Source: Streptomyces xiamenensis (lineage in GTDB: Bacteria; Actinomycetota; Actinomycetes; Streptomycetales; Streptomycetaceae). Taken from it: 64,000 nucleotides of DNA. The notes beneath the pieces are model-generated. The model searched no databases, was not told where the DNA came from, and saw nothing but the letters and a program-made list of their open reading frames with translations. The position numbers and the translations under genes were made by a program. The stretch is from the NCBI RefSeq assembly GCF_000993785.3, contig NZ_CP009922.3, forward strand, positions 3,782,001 to 3,846,000. The letters are read 5' to 3'. Shown piece by piece: positions 37,690 to 46,617 of the stretch; the stretch's first letter is position 1, and each line of letters begins with the position of its first letter.

Positions 37690-38490
37690 CTACGCGGCGG
37701 TCACCTTCCACAGGAAGCCGTCGGGGTCGGTGAAGTGGCCGCTGTACCCGTCCTCGCTCTCGCCGGCCTCGACGGCGATCCCGCCCCCGGCGGAGGCGGC
37801 GGCCGTCAGCGTCGCGTCGACCTCCTCACGCGATCCGGCGCGGCGGTGCAGCACCGCCGCCGCGAAGCCGGTGGCGCCGCCGTCCTCGACGCCCGCGTCC
37901 TTGGCCAGGGTGCCGCGCGGCATCAGGCCCAGCCGGCAGGTGCCGGAGTCCGGGTGGAAGTCGGCGTAGTGCTTGTAGTCCTTGTCGACCTTCATGCCCA
38001 GCGCCTCGTAGAAGGACTTGGCGGCCTTCATGTCGGCGACGCCCAGCAGGGCCGCCGTCTCGGTCGGCACGGCCGGCTCCGACACCGGGCCCTTGTCCTT
38101 CTTGTGCGGCGCCGCCACCTTCCAGATCGAACCGTCGGGCGCCCGGTACACCGCGGAGAACGCCCCGAACAGCGACTTCTTGGCCGGCTTCAGCACCGTC
38201 GCGCCGCCCTGGACCGCGGCGTCCACCACGTTCTTGACCTCGGTGGGCTGCTTGACGATGAAGGTCATGACATAGCCGCGGAACCCGGCGTCCGGGGCCG
38301 GGGTGTCCTTCTTCGCGTCGGCGGCCAGCGCCTCGTTGCCGTACAGGGCGAGCTGCCCGGTGCCGTGCAGGTCGAGGTTCACATGCCCGCCGTGTTCCTC
38401 GGCGGTGGGCGCGAAGGTCGCGGTGTAGAACTCCCGCGCGTCCTTCACCTCGGGAACGCCGAGACTCATGACATCGAGTGAGAGGGTCAT
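37690..38490 (-). CDS. Double-domain VOC family protein
   Basis: The 266-residue protein consists of two VOC modules, about residues 1-125 (MTLSLDVMSLGVPEVKDAREFY ... PDGSIWKVAAP) and 130-266 (LLGVADMKAAKSFYEAL ... PDGFLWKVTAA). Such proteins bind metals and small molecules or act as resistance-type binders. It is encoded between UvrA and two single-domain VOC genes, all on the same strand. Function unknown. Confidence 0.85.
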   Translation of the reverse strand: MTLSLDVMSLGVPEVKDAREFYTATFAPTAEEHGGHVNLDLHGTGQLALYGNEALAADAKKDTPAPDAGFRGYVMTFIVKQPTEVKNVVDAAVQGGATVLKPAKKSLFGAFSAVYRAPDGSIWKVAAPHKKDKGPVSEPAVPTETAALLGVADMKAAKSFYEALGMKVDKDYKHYADFHPDSGTCRLGLMPRGTLAKDAGVEDGGATGFAAAVLHRRAGSREEVDATLTAAASAGGGIAVEAGESEDGYSGHFTDPDGFLWKVTAA

Positions 38491-38575
38491 CTTCTGCCTC
38501 CAAAGGCACGGGTGTGGGGTTGTGCGTGAACGTACACCTGGGCCTGACGCCGACTCAGTTGCCGCTCGCGAGGAC

Positions 38576-38986
38576 CTAGCGGATCTCTTTGATGCGGACG
38601 TAGTTGCCCGCGGGGTCGCGGACGGCGCAGTCACGTCCGCCGTACGACTGCTCGGTGGGTTCCTGGACGATCTCGGCGCCCCGGTCCTTCAGCCGGCCGA
38701 AGAGGCCGTCGAGGTCGGAGGTGGCCAGCAGGACACCGGCGTAGGTGCCCTTGGCCATCATCTCGGCGATGGTGCGGCGTTCCGCCGGAGTGATCCCCGG
38801 ATCGACGGCCGGCGGCTCCAGGACGATGGACGTGCCGGGCTGGCCCACCGGGCCGACCGTGATCCAGCGCAGCCCGTCGTACCCCGTGTCGTTGCGGACC
38901 TCGAAGCCGAGAACGTCGCGGTAGAAGGCGAGCGAGGCATCCGGGTCGCTGTGGGGGAGGAAGCTCGCGTGAATGGCGATGTCCAT
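38576..38986 (-). CDS. VOC family protein, copy C
   Basis: This 136-residue VOC protein (MDIAIHASFLPHSDPDASLAFYRDVLGFEV) is clearly related to but distinct from the near-identical pair at 20.7 and 39.1 kb. Shared blocks are EVRND, IVLEPP, and VQEPTEQSYGGRDCAVRDPAGN. It carries its own GGTCAGGA-type upstream element. Possible drug-binding or cofactor-independent tailoring role; unproven. Confidence 0.85.
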   Translation of the reverse strand: MDIAIHASFLPHSDPDASLAFYRDVLGFEVRNDTGYDGLRWITVGPVGQPGTSIVLEPPAVDPGITPAERRTIAEMMAKGTYAGVLLATSDLDGLFGRLKDRGAEIVQEPTEQSYGGRDCAVRDPAGNYVRIKEIR

Positions 38987-38992
38987 GCGACC

Positions 38993-39036
38993 ACGCTAGG
39001 CGGCGGACGGCGCCGGGCGCTTCTCCGATCCTGACC
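38993..39036 (-). promoter_or_regulatory. GGTCAGGA...TAGCGT element upstream of VOC copy C
   Basis: On the minus strand GGTCAGGA (39036-39029) is followed by CGGAGAAGC, with TAGCGT 38 bp from the first base (38998-38993). It is the same arrangement as at 13072-13115 and 21103-21145. Confidence 0.5.
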
Positions 39037-39073
39037 GGTCCCGAGGCGACCGGATCCGGCCCCGCGCCCGAGG

Positions 39074-39490
39074 TCAGGACGTACGGGGCTGACTGAAACG
39101 CAGCATGTTCCCCGACGGGTCGCGGAAGGCGCAGTCGCGCACCCCGTACGGCTGATCGACCGGCTCCTGGAGCACCTCGCCGCCCGCGGCGCGGATGCGC
39201 TCGAAGGTGGCGTCGCAGTCGTCCGTGGAGAAGATGACGCCGCGCAGCTGGCCCTTGGCCAGCAGCTGGGCCATCGCGTCCTTGTCGGCGGGCGAGGCGT
39301 TGGGGTCCGCCAGCGGCGGCTCCAGCACGATGTCCACGTCCGGCTGGTCCGGAGAGCCGACGGTCACCCACCGCATGCCCTCGAAACCGACGTCGTTGCG
39401 GACCTCCAGCCCCAGCACGTCACGGTAGAACGCGAGGGCCTTGTCGTGGTCGTCCACGGCGATGAAGCACTGCGAGAGATTGATGCTCAT
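39074..39490 (-). CDS. VOC family protein, copy B (near-duplicate of copy A)
   Basis: The protein has 138 residues from MSINLSQCFIAVDD; an ATG three codons upstream (39499) is also possible. The DNA matches copy A (20682-21095) along the whole gene with scattered, mostly silent differences, which indicates recent duplication. The 318-bp gap upstream to 39808 contains the SARP-type promoter of the hydrolase gene on the other strand and no further gene. Confidence 0.85.
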   Translation of the reverse strand: MSINLSQCFIAVDDHDKALAFYRDVLGLEVRNDVGFEGMRWVTVGSPDQPDVDIVLEPPLADPNASPADKDAMAQLLAKGQLRGVIFSTDDCDATFERIRAAGGEVLQEPVDQPYGVRDCAFRDPSGNMLRFSQPRTS

Positions 39491-39724
39491 GCGTGACATG
39501 TTATGCGCGGGGTGTCACCTTGGCCTGTCCGTTCCGCACCGGGCGCGGGTGGATCCTGACGACACAGGCGGTGATGACGGCTCTGGCCCGGTGCGACCTG
39601 GCGTGCTGGGCGCTCGGGATCTCGCGCTCCCGTTCGGGGCGGCGCGAGCCGAAGGAGCCAGGCGAGGTACGGCCGACCCGCGCGTCGGACGCGGGTCACC
39701 GACAGGCCGCCCCGCCGCAGTGCC

Positions 39725-39767
39725 TTGACCGAGGCTCGACCGGCGGTCAACCGCGCTGCCCGACATT
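39725..39767 (+). promoter_or_regulatory. SARP-type promoter of the hydrolase/cyclase/exporter operon
   Basis: TTGACCG (39725) and TCGACCG (39736) are 11 bp apart. TCAACCG at 39747 is a good third copy, and GACATT (39762-39767) follows 8 bp after it. This is the most complete three-repeat site in the window. Confidence 0.78.
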
Positions 39768-39808
39768 GGCGGCGGGAGCACACGTCCAGTCGCGGTGAGG
39801 AGTGCGGA

Positions 39809-40588
39809 ATGCGCAAGGTCGTTTCGCGGGACGGCACGACGATCGCCTACGAGAAGGCGGGTGAGGGCCCGCCGATCGTGCTGCTGAACGGCGGATTCCG
39901 CGATCACACCATCTTCGACTCGCTGGTGCCCGAACTGGCGCCGCACTGCACCACGTACGTCTATGACCGCCGGGGCCGCGGGCAGAGCGGCGACTCCCCC
40001 GAGTACGCCGTGGAGCGGGAGATCGAGGACCTCACGGCCGTCATCGGGGAAGCCGGCGGGCAGGCGGTGGTGTTCGCCGGGTCCTCCGGCGCCAATCTGG
40101 CCCTGGAAGCGGTCATCGCGGGCGCACCCATCACCAAACTCGCCCTGCACGAACCGTACTTCCGCATCGAGGGGTACCCGCAGCCGCCGGCCGACTTCCT
40201 GGAGCGGCTCAAGGACCTGCTGGCGCGTGACCGGCGCGGTGAGGCTGCCGAGTACTTCCTCGCCGAGCTGGTCGGGTTCGCTCCCGAGACCATCGAGCAG
40301 TGGCGCGGCACCCCGCTGTGGGCGACCAATGAGGCCAACGCCCACACCCTCCCCTACGACACCGCCATCTGCGGCGACTTCAAGGTCCCCGTCGAGCGGC
40401 TGGCCGATGTGCGCACGCCCGCGCTGGTGGTCAGCAGCGACGGCACCAGCGACTGGCTGAGCGCGGCGGCCCGTGCCACCGCACAGGCCCTGCCCAACGG
40501 CTGGGGGATGCAGCTGCCCGGCTCCTGGCACCGGGTGGAGACGGACATCCTCGGCCGGGTGCTGACCGGGTTCGCCCACACCCGCTAG
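39809..40588 (+). CDS. Alpha/beta hydrolase
   Basis: This 259-residue hydrolase-fold protein has the oxyanion strand PPIVLLNGGFRDH and the nucleophile elbow VVFAGSSGANLALE (about 88-101). A DGTSDW acid region and the histidine in GSWHRVETD complete a plausible triad. Such enzymes in aromatic polyketide clusters can release or cleave intermediates. It starts the operon leading to the cyclase and exporter. ATG 39809 follows GTGAGGAG. Confidence 0.8.
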   Translation: MRKVVSRDGTTIAYEKAGEGPPIVLLNGGFRDHTIFDSLVPELAPHCTTYVYDRRGRGQSGDSPEYAVEREIEDLTAVIGEAGGQAVVFAGSSGANLALEAVIAGAPITKLALHEPYFRIEGYPQPPADFLERLKDLLARDRRGEAAEYFLAELVGFAPETIEQWRGTPLWATNEANAHTLPYDTAICGDFKVPVERLADVRTPALVVSSDGTSDWLSAAARATAQALPNGWGMQLPGSWHRVETDILGRVLTGFAHTR

Positions 40589-40845
40589 TGGCGGCGCGGT
40601 TGAAGGCCGCCCTGAGGTCCTTCGTGGCCTTCCTGGGCGACGGATTCATGTGGAGCGGACAGCTGTGGACGGGCGTGCCCTGCGTCCCGACGCCGGCGGC
40701 CGCCCCCGACCCCGACCCGACATCCCCGCCCGACCCGGCGACCGCGCCGGGCGGAGCGGACGAACACCCCGGAGCGCCGCCCGGCGCACCGTTGTCCAGT
40801 GCGGAGCACGCCGCGTGGGCGGCGCTGCTCGAACGCCTGCGATAG
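40588..40845 (+). CDS. Small DUF6059-like protein
   Basis: This 85-residue protein starts at a GTG overlapping the hydrolase stop by one base (TAGTG). It has a basic amphipathic start with ALRSFVAFLGDGFMWSGQLW, a proline-rich middle and a C-terminal LSSAEHAAWAALLERLR helix. The layout resembles the DUF6059 family found in Streptomyces secondary-metabolite clusters. The assignment is from memory of the pattern and the function is unknown. Confidence 0.6.
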   Translation: MAARLKAALRSFVAFLGDGFMWSGQLWTGVPCVPTPAAAPDPDPTSPPDPATAPGGADEHPGAPPGAPLSSAEHAAWAALLERLR

Positions 40846-40890
40846 CGGGCCGGGACGGCGCGCACACCCGACACGGAGGCATCGCCGCAC

Positions 40891-41217
40891 ATGCACAGCA
40901 ATCTGATCGTGGCCAGGATGGCCCCGGAGTCCACCGCCGATGTGGCCCGGATCTTCAGCGCGTTCGACAGCACCGACATGCCGCACCGGATGGGAACCCG
41001 GCGGCGTCAGCTGTTCTCCTTCCACGGCCTGTACTTCCATCTCCAGGACTTCGACGGCGACAACGGCGGGACGCTCATCGAAGAGGCCAAGACCGACCCG
41101 CGGTTCATCCGCGTCAGCCAGGACCTGAAGCCGTACATCGACGCCTTCGACCCGGCGACCTGGCGGACGCCGGCCGACGCCATGGCGCAGCGCTTCTACA
41201 GCTGGGAGTCCGCGTGA
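40891..41217 (+). CDS. TcmI-family polyketide cyclase (JadI-like)
   Basis: This 108-residue ferredoxin-like-fold cyclase (MHSNLIVARMAPESTADVARIFSAFD, PHRMGTRRRQLFSFHGLYFHLQ, TWRTPADAMAQRFYSWES) matches the JadI/UrdF/LanF/PgaF group. These close the last rings of the angucycline skeleton. It is the strongest single sequence argument that the product is angucycline-like rather than a linear anthracycline, which uses other cyclase families for the fourth ring. Confidence 0.92.
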   Translation: MHSNLIVARMAPESTADVARIFSAFDSTDMPHRMGTRRRQLFSFHGLYFHLQDFDGDNGGTLIEEAKTDPRFIRVSQDLKPYIDAFDPATWRTPADAMAQRFYSWESA

Positions 41218-41272
41218 GGTACGGGCACCGCGCCCGCACCGCGGCCGGGCGCCCGGCGGGGGAGAGGCGTTA

Positions 41273-43114
41273 TTGAGTACCGAGGACACGCGGACGGGGG
41301 AGGCCGGGAGCACCGGGGAAGCCGGTGACACCGGGGAGTCCGCCACGGCGGAGGACGCCAACCCCCGGGTGCCGCTGCGGCGGGTCCTGGGGCTGTTCCT
41401 GCCCCACCGGTCCGCCCTGCTGCTCGTCGGGGCCCTCGTGGTCATCTCCGCGCTGATCTCGCTGGTCAACCCGTTCCTGATCCGCGAGATCATGGATGTG
41501 GCGCTGCCCGAACAGCGCACCGGCCTGCTGAGCGCACTGGCCGCGGGCATGGTGGTGGTGGCGATCGCCAACAGCTCGTTCAACGTCTGGCAGAGCTATG
41601 TCTCCACCAAGCTCGGCCAGCGCGTGATGCACGAGCTGCGCAGCGCCGTGTACCGCCATCTCCAGCGGATGTCGCTGGACTTCTTCACCAGGACCCGCAC
41701 CGGCGAGGTGCAGTCGCGCATCGCCAACGACATCGGTGACATGCAGGCCACCGTCACCACCAGCGCCACCTCACTGGTCTCCGACGTGACCATCGTGATC
41801 GCCACGGTCACGGCCATGGCCGTCCTGGACTGGCGGCTGACGATCGCGTCGCTGATCATGGTGCCCTTCTTCATCTGGGTGAGCCGCCGGGTGGGCACCC
41901 AGCGCCGGCGCATCACCCGCGCCCGGCAGCGCCAGCACGCCACCATCTCCACGATGGTGCACGAATCGCTGTCGGTCAGCGGTGTGCTGCTCGGCCACAC
42001 CATGGGCCGCTCGCGGTCCCTGGCCGACGGGTTCTCGCACGAGTCGGCCAAGCTGTCCGACCTGGAACTGCGCTCCACCATGGCGGGCCGCTGGGCCCAG
42101 TCGACCACCTGGATCGTGCTGGCCTCCATGCCCGCGGTGATCTACTGGGTGGCCGGAATGGCGGGCCGGGGCGAGAACACGGCGATCTCCATCGGAACCC
42201 TGGTCGCCTTCACCACCCTCCAGCAGAACCTGCTGCGGCCGGCGGTCTCCCTGCTGGAAGTGGGGGTGGAGATCCAGACCTCGCTCGAACTGTTCGGCCG
42301 CATCTTCGAGTACCTCGATCTGCCCGTCGAGGTCCCCGAGCCGGAACACCCCCGCGCACCCGACCGGCTGCGCGGCGAGGTACGGATCCGGGACGCCCGC
42401 TTCTCCTACCGCGGGCTGCCGGAACCAACGCTGAGCGGCATCGAGGTGACCGTCCCGGCCGGCAAGAGCCTGGCGATCGTCGGGGAGACCGGCTCCGGCA
42501 AGACCACGCTCAGCTATCTGATCCCGAGGCTGTACGACGTGGACGCCGGCAGCGTCACGATCGACGGTGTCGACGTGCGGGAGATGTCCTTCGAGACGCT
42601 CGCCGCCGCGGTCGGCATCGTCTTCCAGGAGACGTACCTGTTCCACACGACGGTCGCCGAGAACCTGCGGTTCGCCAAACCGGACGCCACCGACGCGGAA
42701 CTGGAGGCAGCCGCGCGGATCGCGCACATCCACGACCACGTGGCCGCGCTGCCCGACGGGTACGACACGGTGGTCGGCGAGCGCGGCTACCGATTCTCCG
42801 GCGGGGAGAAGCAGCGCCTGGCGATCGCCCGCGCGGTGCTGCGCGACCCGCCCGTGCTGGTCCTCGACGAGGCCACCAGCGCCCTGGACACTCAGACCGA
42901 GCAGGCCGTGCAGCAGGCCATCGACGCGGTGAGCGCGGGCCGCACCACCATCACCATCGCGCACCGGCTGTCCACCGTCCGGGACGCCGACGAGATCATC
43001 GTGCTCGACGGCGGTGAGATCGTCGAGCGCGGCACCCACGGTGAACTGCTCGCCCTGGGCGGCCACTACGCGGCCCTGGTCGACCGCGACGCCAACGTGA
43101 CCGAGGCCGCCTGA
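41273..43114 (+). CDS. ABC transporter with fused membrane and ATPase domains
   Basis: This 613-residue exporter half-transporter starts at a TTG after GGGGAGAGG. A repetitive acidic leader (TGEAG repeated) precedes six membrane helices (from FLPHRSALLLVGALVVISALI). The ATPase has Walker A VGETGSGKTTL, signature FSGGEKQRLAIARA and Walker B LVLDEATSALD. It probably works as a homodimer to export the product or a pathway intermediate. It ends the operon with hydrolase, DUF6059 and cyclase. Confidence 0.92.
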   Translation: MSTEDTRTGEAGSTGEAGDTGESATAEDANPRVPLRRVLGLFLPHRSALLLVGALVVISALISLVNPFLIREIMDVALPEQRTGLLSALAAGMVVVAIANSSFNVWQSYVSTKLGQRVMHELRSAVYRHLQRMSLDFFTRTRTGEVQSRIANDIGDMQATVTTSATSLVSDVTIVIATVTAMAVLDWRLTIASLIMVPFFIWVSRRVGTQRRRITRARQRQHATISTMVHESLSVSGVLLGHTMGRSRSLADGFSHESAKLSDLELRSTMAGRWAQSTTWIVLASMPAVIYWVAGMAGRGENTAISIGTLVAFTTLQQNLLRPAVSLLEVGVEIQTSLELFGRIFEYLDLPVEVPEPEHPRAPDRLRGEVRIRDARFSYRGLPEPTLSGIEVTVPAGKSLAIVGETGSGKTTLSYLIPRLYDVDAGSVTIDGVDVREMSFETLAAAVGIVFQETYLFHTTVAENLRFAKPDATDAELEAAARIAHIHDHVAALPDGYDTVVGERGYRFSGGEKQRLAIARAVLRDPPVLVLDEATSALDTQTEQAVQQAIDAVSAGRTTITIAHRLSTVRDADEIIVLDGGEIVERGTHGELLALGGHYAALVDRDANVTEAA

Positions 43115-43153
43115 GCGCCGCTTTCGCGGCTCCCGGGCGGCCTCGGCCGTACC

Positions 43154-43172
43154 GTGCGGCGGTGCGCCGCAC
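43154..43172. terminator. Short convergent hairpin
   Basis: GTGCGGCG (43154-43161) and CGCCGCAC (43165-43172) pair around a 3-nt loop between the convergent ABC and NmrA-like genes. Confidence 0.45.
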
Positions 43173-43176
43173 CGGG

Positions 43177-44049
43177 TCACCCCTGCGGCGCGGGCGCCGT
43201 CCAGTGGGTGCGCAGCCAGGTCTCCAGATTCACCAGGTCCGGCCGGGTGCTGCGCAGCGCGGGCAGATCGGCGCGGTACCCCTCGCGGTCGAACCAGTCG
43301 AACATGATGGCCAGATCCTCCCGTGCCGCGCGCAGCTTCTCGATCGGCAGGTACCGGTACCGGGTGGGGATGCCCGAGACGCGCTCGAACGCCGCGGCCA
43401 TCTGCGGCCCGGTCAGCTCGTCACCGGCGATCTCCAGCTGTCGGCCGACCCAGCCGGCCGGGTCGTCGAACGCGTCCGCGGTGAACGCGGCGATGTCCTC
43501 GGTGGAGATGATCTGGACCGGCACCTCCGGGCGCAGCCACATGCCCAGCACCAGGCCGTCGTCCGTGCGGCGCGGGCCGATCTCGTCGAACACGTCGTAG
43601 AACATGGTCGGACGCAGCACGGTCAGCGGCAGATCCAGTGACCGCAGGTGCTGCTCGACCACCCACTTGCTCTCGAAGTGCGGGATGCCGCTGGAGCGTT
43701 CGGCACCACCCACCGAGCTGTACACGAGGTGGCCCACCCCGGACGCCACCGCGATGTCGCCCACGGTCCTGCCCCACCGCTCCTCGGCCTCCACCCCGCC
43801 GGGCGTGCGGAACGGCTGGACGCTGAACACCCCGTGGACCTTCTCCATCGCCGCCCGCAGCGACGCCTCGTCGTCCAGGTCGCCCGGCACCAGCACCGCG
43901 CCCCGGTCCGCGAGCGCCCGCGCCCCCGGCGCCGCCGGATCGCGCACCAGGGCGTGCACGGTGCGCCCGCGGCGCAGCAACTCGCGGGTCACCGCCCCGC
44001 CCTGCCGGCCGGTCCCGCCCAGCACCAGGATCGTCCCGTCTACCGTCAC
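43177..44049 (-). CDS. NmrA-like NAD(P)-binding protein
   Basis: This 290-residue atypical SDR has TILVLGGTGRQGGAVTREL at the N-terminus and YSSVGGAERSSGIPHFESKWVVEQHL in place of the classical YxxxK. NmrA-like proteins may be reductases, isomerases or redox-sensing regulators. Position next to an SDR and the hydroxylases suggests a post-PKS reductive or regulatory role, but no substrate can be assigned. Confidence 0.8.
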   Translation of the reverse strand: MTVDGTILVLGGTGRQGGAVTRELLRRGRTVHALVRDPAAPGARALADRGAVLVPGDLDDEASLRAAMEKVHGVFSVQPFRTPGGVEAEERWGRTVGDIAVASGVGHLVYSSVGGAERSSGIPHFESKWVVEQHLRSLDLPLTVLRPTMFYDVFDEIGPRRTDDGLVLGMWLRPEVPVQIISTEDIAAFTADAFDDPAGWVGRQLEIAGDELTGPQMAAAFERVSGIPTRYRYLPIEKLRAAREDLAIMFDWFDREGYRADLPALRSTRPDLVNLETWLRTHWTAPAPQG

Positions 44050-44182
44050 CGCGTTCCTCCATGTCTGATGTCCCGGCGGGGAAGGTGCCCCGCCGGGACG
44101 GTCGGTGTGTGCCGTGCGGCGCCGGAGCGACCGGCGCCACAGGGGTCGTGGGCCGCGCCGTGTGCCGGGCGGGCCGGGATGG

Positions 44183-44911
44183 TCACCAGGGGACGGGCCC
44201 CCGGTCGGACAGACAGGCGCCGGAGGGGCCCGCGTCGTCCAGCAGGGCGAGTTCCACCGCGATCGCGGCGCCCTCGGCCGCGGTGCGCTGTCCCTGACGG
44301 CCGTTGAGATCCGTGGCCACGATTCCGGGCAGGGCCGCGTTGATTTTCACCGGAGTTCCGTGCAGCTCTTTCGCATAGGCGACGGTGAGGGCGTTCAGCG
44401 CGGTTTTCGAGGACTGGTAGGCGACCATGTTGATGCCCGCGAAGGGCAGTTCGGGATCAGAATTCAGGGTCAGGGAACCCAGATGACTGGACATGTTGAC
44501 GATGCGTCCGGCCGGTGAACGGCGCAGCAGCGGCAGCATCGCATTGGTCACCGAGAGCACGCCGAAGACATTGGTCTCGTACACCTCCCACAGATCGGTG
44601 ACCGCGGCTTCGCTGGGCGGGCCCGAGAAGCCCCCGGCGACGCCCGCGTTGTTCACCAGAATGTCCAGCCGGCCGTACCGCCGGTCCACCTCGGCCGCGG
44701 CGGCGGCCACCGAGGCCGGATCCGTCACGTCCAGGTGCAGCGGCAGCGCCGTGACGCCCTGCTGGGCCAGCGTGTCGGCGGCCTGTTCGCCGCGGCCCTC
44801 GTCCCGGGCGCCGAGCAGCACGACGACGCCGCGCTCGCCCAGTTGCCGCGCCGTCTCGAATCCCATGCCTTTGTTGGCGCCCGTGATAAGCGCGACCCGC
44901 TCCACCGTCAC
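44183..44911 (-). CDS. Short-chain dehydrogenase/reductase
   Basis: The protein has 242 residues from a GTG at 44911 preceded by GGAAAGG. Motifs are TGANKGMGFETA (NADP-type glycine motif), NNAG, and the catalytic residues in VNMSSHLGS...MVAYQSSKTALNA. It could reduce a carbonyl of the angucycline core, as SDR tailoring enzymes do in landomycin and urdamycin pathways (inference). It is divergent from the PgaE-like pair, sharing a region with a StrR-type box. Confidence 0.87.
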   Translation of the reverse strand: MTVERVALITGANKGMGFETARQLGERGVVVLLGARDEGRGEQAADTLAQQGVTALPLHLDVTDPASVAAAAAEVDRRYGRLDILVNNAGVAGGFSGPPSEAAVTDLWEVYETNVFGVLSVTNAMLPLLRRSPAGRIVNMSSHLGSLTLNSDPELPFAGINMVAYQSSKTALNALTVAYAKELHGTPVKINAALPGIVATDLNGRQGQRTAAEGAAIAVELALLDDAGPSGACLSDRGPVPW

Positions 44912-45030
44912 GTCGGATTCCCTTTCCGTCGTCTTTCGCCGTCGGGGGTCGGCGTCACCCGGGTCATCAAATGAACCGTCAGCCGCGCCGGTCCGCAAGG
45001 CCGTCCGTTCACGGCACGTGTGTCCCGGGC

Positions 45031-45059
45031 GTTCGTCCGTGAGATGTCAGCAGTCGAAC
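45031..45059. promoter_or_regulatory. StrR-type operator upstream of the PgaE-like oxygenase pair
   Basis: GTTCGTCCG (45031-45039), an 11-bp spacer, then a perfect CAGTCGAAC (45051-45059). The geometry equals the StrR consensus. It lies 60 bp before the monooxygenase start and 120 bp from the divergent SDR start, so it may control both. Confidence 0.7.
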
Positions 45060-45118
45060 AACGGGCCGGTGTAGTTTGTCGGCGCCGATTCCACAGCCGT
45101 CGCGCGAAGGGCCGGAAA

Positions 45119-46606
45119 ATGAAGTCTGGCGTCATCATTGTGGGTGCCGGGCCGGTCGGATTGATGCTGGCCGGCGAACTCCGGCTGGGCGGGGCGGAGG
45201 TCACCGTGTACGACCGGCTGACCGCCCCGGCCGGCGAGTCCCGCGCGCTGGGCTTCAACCGGCGGGCCGCCGAATCCCTGGACCAGCGCGGCCTGCTGCC
45301 CCGGCTGGGAGAGATCCGGTGGGGGCCGATGGGGCACTTCGGCGGCGTCCGGTTCGACCTCGGGATGCTGGACGAGGACCACAGCGGGGTCCTGGGCCTG
45401 TCCCAGGCCAGGACCGAGGCCGCGCTGGAGGGCTGGGTGACCGGTCTCGGGGTGCCGGTGCGGCGCGGGTACGCGGTGACCGGGTTCGAGGAGACGGCCG
45501 GTGGTGTCGTGGTCGCCTTCGAGGGACCCGACGGTCCGGGGCAGGAGCACGCCGGATACCTGGTGGGCTGCGACGGCGCCGGGAGCACCGTCCGCACGCT
45601 GGCCGGCATCACGGCCCGGGGAACGGAATCCACCCGGGGCATGTACACCGCCGAGATCACCGGGGCCATGCCGCGCCCGCGGCCCATCGGCGAGCGGCTG
45701 CCCGGCGGCGCCATGGTGGTGTGCACGCCGCTGGGTGAGGGCCGCTGCCGCATCGTCATCCACGACCGCCGCCTGCCGGCGCGGCCGGACACGCGCACCC
45801 TCACCTTCGCCACGGTCGCCGACGCATGGCAGCGGCTGACCGGCGAGTCCGTGCACGCGGCGCGGCCGCACTGGGTGTGGGCCCGGGGCAACGACGCCGC
45901 GCTCGCCGACAGCTACCGGCGCGGCCGGGTGTTCCTGGCCGGCGACGCCGCCCACGATCTGCCGCCGCTGGCAGCCTGGGGGCTGAGCGCAGGCATCCAG
46001 GACGCGGTGAACCTGGGGTGGAAGCTGGCGGCGGTGATCCGCGGCACGGCCCCGGAGGCGCTGCTCGACACCTACCACGCCGAACGTCACCCGGTCGGGG
46101 AGCGGTTGCTGCGCGACGCGCGCGCGGCGTCCGCGGTCTATCTCGGCGACGCCGCGATGACTCCGCTGCGCGATGTGCTGGGTGAGCTGGCCGGGCACCG
46201 GGACACGGCGGCCCGGCTGGCCGGGATCGTGAGCGGACTGACCATCCGGTATCCGGTGGGGGGTGGTGATCATCCGCTGCTGGGGTTGCGGATGCCGCCG
46301 GACCGTACGGTGCTGCGTCGGGACGGATCCGGGGTCAGGGTCGCGGAGTTGTTGCGTGCGGCGCGGGGCGTGCTGGTGCTGACCGGTGGTGGCGGGGAGC
46401 GGTTGGTGTCGGTGGCGGCGGGCTGGGCGGACCGGGTGGACACCGTCACGGGTGAGTGGTCGCCGGGGGCGGACGGGCTGCCGCAGGCGGTGCTGATCCG
46501 GCCGGACGGCTATGTGGCCTGGACCGCGCCGGGTGGCGGCGGTGGTCTGGAGGACGCGCTGGGGCGCTGGTTCGGCCCCGCCCGCGGCACGGTCGGCGAG
46601 CGATGA
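45119..46606 (+). CDS. FAD-dependent polyketide hydroxylase 1 (PgaE/RdmE-type)
   Basis: This 495-residue group A flavin monooxygenase has VIIVGAGPVGLMLAGELRLGG (residues about 5-25), the DG motif (LVGCDGAGSTVRTLAG) and the GD motif RVFLAGDAAHDLPPLAAWG. A C-terminal thioredoxin-like domain follows. The family hydroxylates angucycline ring carbons. The segment after AGDAAH differs from the usual H-x-(H/P)-P pattern. Two blocks are shared almost base for base with the next gene. It ends 11 bp before it. Confidence 0.92.
   Translation: MKSGVIIVGAGPVGLMLAGELRLGGAEVTVYDRLTAPAGESRALGFNRRAAESLDQRGLLPRLGEIRWGPMGHFGGVRFDLGMLDEDHSGVLGLSQARTEAALEGWVTGLGVPVRRGYAVTGFEETAGGVVVAFEGPDGPGQEHAGYLVGCDGAGSTVRTLAGITARGTESTRGMYTAEITGAMPRPRPIGERLPGGAMVVCTPLGEGRCRIVIHDRRLPARPDTRTLTFATVADAWQRLTGESVHAARPHWVWARGNDAALADSYRRGRVFLAGDAAHDLPPLAAWGLSAGIQDAVNLGWKLAAVIRGTAPEALLDTYHAERHPVGERLLRDARAASAVYLGDAAMTPLRDVLGELAGHRDTAARLAGIVSGLTIRYPVGGGDHPLLGLRMPPDRTVLRRDGSGVRVAELLRAARGVLVLTGGGGERLVSVAAGWADRVDTVTGEWSPGADGLPQAVLIRPDGYVAWTAPGGGGGLEDALGRWFGPARGTVGER
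45449..45578 (+). repeat. Gene-conversion tract 1, copy in hydroxylase 1
   Basis: These 130 bp are identical to 46945-47074 in the adjacent hydroxylase gene, while flanking sequence differs. The tract covers VPVRRGYAVTGFEE and following residues up to the DG motif. Confidence 0.85.
46230..46582 (+). repeat. Gene-conversion tract 2, copy in hydroxylase 1
   Basis: About 353 bp match 47723-48075 with only about eight differences. The tract encodes the C-terminal domain and has more T-ending codons than its surroundings. Confidence 0.85.
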
Positions 46607-46617
46607 GGAGGACGGAC

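Noticed and set aside
39074..39499. VOC copies as an insertion-sequence-borne duplication
   Set aside because: No transposase gene, terminal inverted repeats or target duplications are visible around either copy.
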